Shown: one piece after another, positions 15,170 to 18,355 of the stretch
How the letters are laid out: each line of letters opens with the position of its first letter
How positions within the stretch are numbered: position 1 is the first letter of the stretch
NCBI GenBank assembly: GCA_949531795.1
Contig: CATIQX010000174.1
Location: forward strand, 1-18,355
Source: Cryomorphaceae bacterium
GTDB lineage: Bacteria; Bacteroidota; Bacteroidia; Flavobacteriales; BACL11
Length of the DNA: 18,355 bases
Direction of reading: 5' to 3'
Notes under the pieces: model-generated
The model's input: the letters and a program-made list of their open reading frames with translations, nothing else
Told to the model about the DNA's origin: nothing
The model's database searches: none
Made by a program: the position numbers and the translations under genes

Positions 15170-16566
15170 AGATAGACTTATACAAACATATTTACTTAAT
15201 TGGTATTGGAGGGATTGGAATGAGTGCTTTGGCACGCTATTTTAATGCTAAAGGTAAAAGTATTTATGGTTATGATAAAGTACAATCAGATTTATGCGAT
15301 GCACTTCAAGGTGAGGGAATTAAAATTCATTACAATGATGGAATAGAGGATATTCCTAAATACGTAAAAGAAGCTAACCATAATGAAATTTTAGTTGTTT
15401 ACACGCCTGCAATTTCTGAGAAAAATATATTATTAAATTATTTTAAGAATAAGGGGTTTAATACATATAAACGAGCTGAGGTATTAGGAATGATAAGCAA
15501 AGAATCATTTACTATTGCTGTTGCAGGTACACATGGGAAAACAACAACTTCAGCAATCTTGGCTCATATTTTAGCTCATGCAGGAAAAAAATCAACTGCA
15601 TTTTTAGGAGGAATAAGTAAGAATTATAATACGAATTTGATGTTATCTGAAAAAGGTAATATTCTTATAGTAGAAGCAGACGAGTATGATAAATCTTTTT
15701 TGCAATTAGAGCCTGACGTAGCAATTATCACTTCTGTAGATGCTGATCATTTAGATATTTATAAAGATGAACAAGATTTGCATGATACATTTAAGCAGTT
15801 TGCATCTCAAATAAGAAATAATGGTTTATTGTTGTTTGAGGATTCCATAATGATTGATTTCCCCACTCCTAATGAGGGGATGAAGTTGACTTATTCAGCT
15901 TTAGATAAAGCAGATTATTCAGCTAAAAATATAAAAGTAAAACACGGAAAAATGGTTTTTGATTTGACAGCTTTGGATACTATGCCTAATATGTCATATG
16001 AAAAAAAGAAAAAAGGATTATCATTTATTTTGCCAGGAGTACACAATGTTAGTAATGCAGTTGCTGCTTCAGCAGTCGCCTCTTATTTAGGACTCTCTTT
16101 TGAAGATATTAAAAGCGGATTAGATACTTTTAAAGGCATAAATAGAAGATTTGATGTTCATATTAATACGCAGGAACTAGCTTATGTTGATGATTATGCA
16201 CATCATCCTCAGGAAGTAAGTGCCACAATAAACGCAGCAAAACTTTTATTTCCTGAGCGAGAGATTACTGTAGTATTTCAACCGCATTTATTTTCACGTA
16301 CCAAGGACTTTGCAAAAGAGTTTGCAGTTTCTTTGTCCCTAGCTGATAAGCTTATTGTGTTAGATATATATCCTGCAAGAGAATTGCCAATTGATGGCGT
16401 AAATGCTAGAATGTTGTTGCGTTTGTGTACTATTCCAAAAAAAGAAACTTGCAGTAAAAAGATGTTATTAAAAATATTAGAAGAAAAGAATTTAGATGTT
16501 TTGATTACACTAGGAGCTGGTGATATTGGAACTTTGGTGCAACCTATAAAACATTTGCTTAATTAA
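15166..16566 (+). CDS. murC: UDP-N-acetylmuramate--L-alanine ligase
   Basis: Cytoplasmic Mur ligase that attaches L-Ala, the first stem-peptide residue. The 466-residue product has the UDP-binding GIGGIGMSAL (13-22), the ATP loop VAGTHGKTTT (119-128), EADEYD (170-175), DADHLDIY (192-199), GVHNVSNA in the central-to-C-terminal junction, DDYAHHPQE, and FQPHLFSRT in the C-terminal domain. Length is normal for the family. It begins 4 bp inside murG and its stop overlaps the ftsQ start as TAATG. murB and ddl, which lie near murC in E. coli, are not present here. Confidence 0.96.
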   Translation: MKIDLYKHIYLIGIGGIGMSALARYFNAKGKSIYGYDKVQSDLCDALQGEGIKIHYNDGIEDIPKYVKEANHNEILVVYTPAISEKNILLNYFKNKGFNTYKRAEVLGMISKESFTIAVAGTHGKTTTSAILAHILAHAGKKSTAFLGGISKNYNTNLMLSEKGNILIVEADEYDKSFLQLEPDVAIITSVDADHLDIYKDEQDLHDTFKQFASQIRNNGLLLFEDSIMIDFPTPNEGMKLTYSALDKADYSAKNIKVKHGKMVFDLTALDTMPNMSYEKKKKGLSFILPGVHNVSNAVAASAVASYLGLSFEDIKSGLDTFKGINRRFDVHINTQELAYVDDYAHHPQEVSATINAAKLLFPEREITVVFQPHLFSRTKDFAKEFAVSLSLADKLIVLDIYPARELPIDGVNARMLLRLCTIPKKETCSKKMLLKILEEKNLDVLITLGAGDIGTLVQPIKHLLN

Positions 16567-17285
16567 TGAAAAAGGTATGGCAAATATTAAAGTGGGGAAT
16601 GCTATTATCTTTGTTGGTCATTGTTTTGGTGTTTACGAATCAAAAGCAAAATAAGCAAATGGTTTTCTTAAATCAAATAGATATTGAATTGTCAGAAGAT
16701 AAATTTATGACTGAGCAGATTGCATTAAAATATATTGAACAACATAATTTCAATTTTGACAGTGTTGCTCTTTCGGATTTTTATTTGAACGAATTAGAGA
16801 TAGCTTTTTTGCAGCATCCTGCTGTTAAAAATTCAGAAGTATTTAGTAATCAAGAGGGTATGATAAGTATTGTCTTGTGGCAAAGAAAAGCAGTACTTCG
16901 TATTAAAACAGATATTAATGATTATTACTTGGATGAGCATGGATTAAAAATGCCTTTGTCAAGTGAATATACACCGAGAGTTTTGGTTGTAACTGGAGAT
17001 GTAAATGAGTCGCATCATTCTAGTATTTTCAATTTTGTAGAAAGAATAAATAAGGATAAATTCTGGAAATCACAATTTACTCAGGTACATTTTAGCAATA
17101 ATGAAGTAATTATTATACCTAGGGTAGGAAATCAGAGAATACATTTTGGAACACTTACAGATGTAAATAAAAAATTAGAAAAATTATATCAGTTTTACAA
17201 ACAAGCAATGCCTGTTAAAGGTTGGCAAACCTATAGTGAGATTAGTTTAGCATATAATAACCAAATTGTTTGTACAAAAAAATAA
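16566..17285 (+). CDS. ftsQ: Cell division protein FtsQ (FtsQ/DivIB family)
   Basis: A 239-residue bitopic division protein that in other bacteria bridges early and late divisome proteins by binding FtsL/FtsB. It has a short cytoplasmic N-terminus and one membrane helix (about 7-24). A POTRA-like region (about 38-110) follows with the expected layout: DKFMTEQIALKYIEQH, then LNELEIAFLQHPAVKNSEVF, then IVLWQRKAVLRI. A beta-rich FtsQ domain completes the protein. Sequence similarity within the family is low, so the call depends on the POTRA-like pattern and on its place between murC and ftsQ's usual neighbour ftsA. The start overlaps the murC stop by one base, and ftsA starts 3 bp after its stop. 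Confidence 0.9.
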   Translation: MKKVWQILKWGMLLSLLVIVLVFTNQKQNKQMVFLNQIDIELSEDKFMTEQIALKYIEQHNFNFDSVALSDFYLNELEIAFLQHPAVKNSEVFSNQEGMISIVLWQRKAVLRIKTDINDYYLDEHGLKMPLSSEYTPRVLVVTGDVNESHHSSIFNFVERINKDKFWKSQFTQVHFSNNEVIIIPRVGNQRIHFGTLTDVNKKLEKLYQFYKQAMPVKGWQTYSEISLAYNNQIVCTKK

Positions 17286-17288
17286 GAA

Positions 17289-18355
17289 ATGGAAGAAAGC
17301 AATCGACATATAAATACAGGAGAATACATGGTTGGCCTTGATATTGGTACTACCAAAATCTCTGTTATGATTGGTAGGAAAAATCAGTATGAAAAATTAG
17401 AAATATTAGGTACAGGTAGAGCCGTTTCTAACGGAGTAGCTAGAGGAATTGTAGCTAATATTGATAAAACTGTTGACTCAATAAAGGAGGCAATTTGTGA
17501 GGCAAAGAAAAAATCAGGAATAGATATTGATGAGGTTTTTGTTGGTATTGCAGGACAGCATATAAAAAGCTTACAGCATAGAGGGGAATTGGTTAGAGAT
17601 AATATCGAGATCGAGATTGATAAAGCTGATATTGATAAATTAAAATCTAATATGTTTAAACTAATTACTATTCCTGGTGAGGAAGTCATTCATGTTATTC
17701 CTCAAGAATACACTGTAGATGGAGAAGATGGAATACAAGATCCTAAAGGAATGGCTGGTGTAAAATTAGAGGCAAACTTTCATGTGATTACTGCTCAAGT
17801 TGGTGCTGTGCGAAACATAATAAGGTGTGTGGAAAAAGCTGGATTAACTCCTAAAGAATTAGTGCTAGAACCTTTTGCTTCGGCAGTTGCTACTTTGGAT
17901 GAAGATGAGTTAAGAGAAGGAGTTGCTTTGGTAGATATTGGAGGAGGAACAACCGATGTTGCTATTTTTTTAGATAATATTATTCGTCATACTGCAGTAA
18001 TTCCTTTTGGTGGAAATGTAATTACTAAGGATATTAAAACGGGATTGTCTATTTTAGAAAAGCAGGCTGAGTTGCTGAAAGTAAAATTTGGTTCAGCAAT
18101 GTACACAGAGGATCAGGAAAATGTAATGGTTTCCATTCCGGGTTTAAGAGGAAGAGAGCCAAAGGAAATAGCAGTAAAAAACTTATCAGAGATTATAGGT
18201 GCTCGTTACAAAGAGATTATTGATTTGGTATATCATCAGATTAAAGTTTCTGGTTTTGAAAATAAATTGATGACAGGAATAGTAATTACTGGAGGTGGCG
18301 CGCAGATAAGAAACCTAAAGCAGTTAGTTGCTTTTGTTACAGGAAAGGAAACGCG
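17289..18355 (+). CDS. ftsA: Cell division protein FtsA, 3' end beyond the window
   Basis: Actin-fold ATPase that anchors FtsZ filaments to the membrane and signals to the divisome. The frame is open from ATG 17289 to the window edge, 355 codons plus two bases. Visible features are phosphate-1 GLDIGTTKISVMIG (16-29), the 1C (SHS2) domain (about 95-180), phosphate-2 VDIGGGTTDVAIF (215-227) and the adenosine motif VITGGGAQIRNL (332-343). The C-terminal amphipathic membrane anchor is off the right edge, as presumably is ftsZ. The start at 17289 lies 3 bp after ftsQ and gives a 13-residue lead, as in other Bacteroidota. A second in-frame ATG at 17328 has AGGAG 5 nt upstream and gives MVGLDIG, so it is a real alternative. 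Confidence 0.94.
   Translation, partial: MEESNRHINTGEYMVGLDIGTTKISVMIGRKNQYEKLEILGTGRAVSNGVARGIVANIDKTVDSIKEAICEAKKKSGIDIDEVFVGIAGQHIKSLQHRGELVRDNIEIEIDKADIDKLKSNMFKLITIPGEEVIHVIPQEYTVDGEDGIQDPKGMAGVKLEANFHVITAQVGAVRNIIRCVEKAGLTPKELVLEPFASAVATLDEDELREGVALVDIGGGTTDVAIFLDNIIRHTAVIPFGGNVITKDIKTGLSILEKQAELLKVKFGSAMYTEDQENVMVSIPGLRGREPKEIAVKNLSEIIGARYKEIIDLVYHQIKVSGFENKLMTGIVITGGGAQIRNLKQLVAFVTGKET

Noticed and set aside
17384..17689. 101-codon open frame on the - strand inside ftsA
   Set aside because: Ser/Ile/Leu-rich reverse frame of conserved FtsA; no independent evidence.
1..18355. Search for a novel defence, mobile or CRISPR system
   Set aside because: All substantial coding sequence is accounted for by conserved housekeeping, gliding and dcw genes; no direct-repeat array, transposase, integrase or abrupt base-composition change was seen.

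Overview
The window is an AT-rich chromosomal segment from a member of the Bacteroidota. It carries the division and cell-wall (dcw) cluster with its left flank. The assignment rests on several points: a gldB-gldC gliding-motility pair, a dcw cluster in the reduced Bacteroidota order (no murF, ddl or murB), an enlarged MraY loop, a PASTA-tailed FtsI, a short FtsL-like protein, near absence of Shine-Dalgarno sequences, and promoter-like TAnnTTTG elements. A gliding or type IX secretion lineage such as Flavobacteriales is likely. The exact genus cannot be read from this sequence. TGA is used as a normal stop (murG).

Left flank (1-5010): the C-terminal 380 residues of apolipoprotein N-acyltransferase (lnt, +) run in from outside the window and end at a bidirectional-looking terminator. 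An unrecognised 88-residue acidic membrane-anchored protein (-) and ammonia-dependent NAD synthetase (nadE, -) follow. nadE is divergent from gldB-gldC (+) across only 40 bp. gldC converges on, and overlaps by 8 bp, an engB GTPase gene (-). engB lies directly downstream of an alpha/beta hydrolase gene (-).

Control region (5011-5182): this 172-bp divergent spacer holds three 10-bp-spaced GTGG boxes. They match the known MraZ operator layout and overlap the likely dcw promoter.

dcw cluster (5183-18355, running off the right edge): mraZ, rsmH, ftsL-like, ftsI, murE, mraY, murD, ftsW, murG, murC, ftsQ, ftsA. All eleven junctions overlap, abut, or are separated by at most 3 bp, and four use the TAATG stop-start overlap, so this looks like one translationally coupled transcription unit. 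MurC, MurD and MurE (DNPR motif, so meso-diaminopimelate type) build the precursor stem peptide. MraY and MurG make lipid I and lipid II. FtsW and FtsI polymerise and crosslink septal wall. FtsL, FtsQ and FtsA assemble the divisome. MraZ is the likely autorepressor and RsmH methylates 16S rRNA.

No mobile element, CRISPR array, tRNA, rRNA or clearly novel system was found. The second-look items are regulatory and architectural: the MraZ boxes, the very compact nadE/gldB promoter region, the overlapping convergent ends of gldC and engB, and the stop-start coupling pattern.
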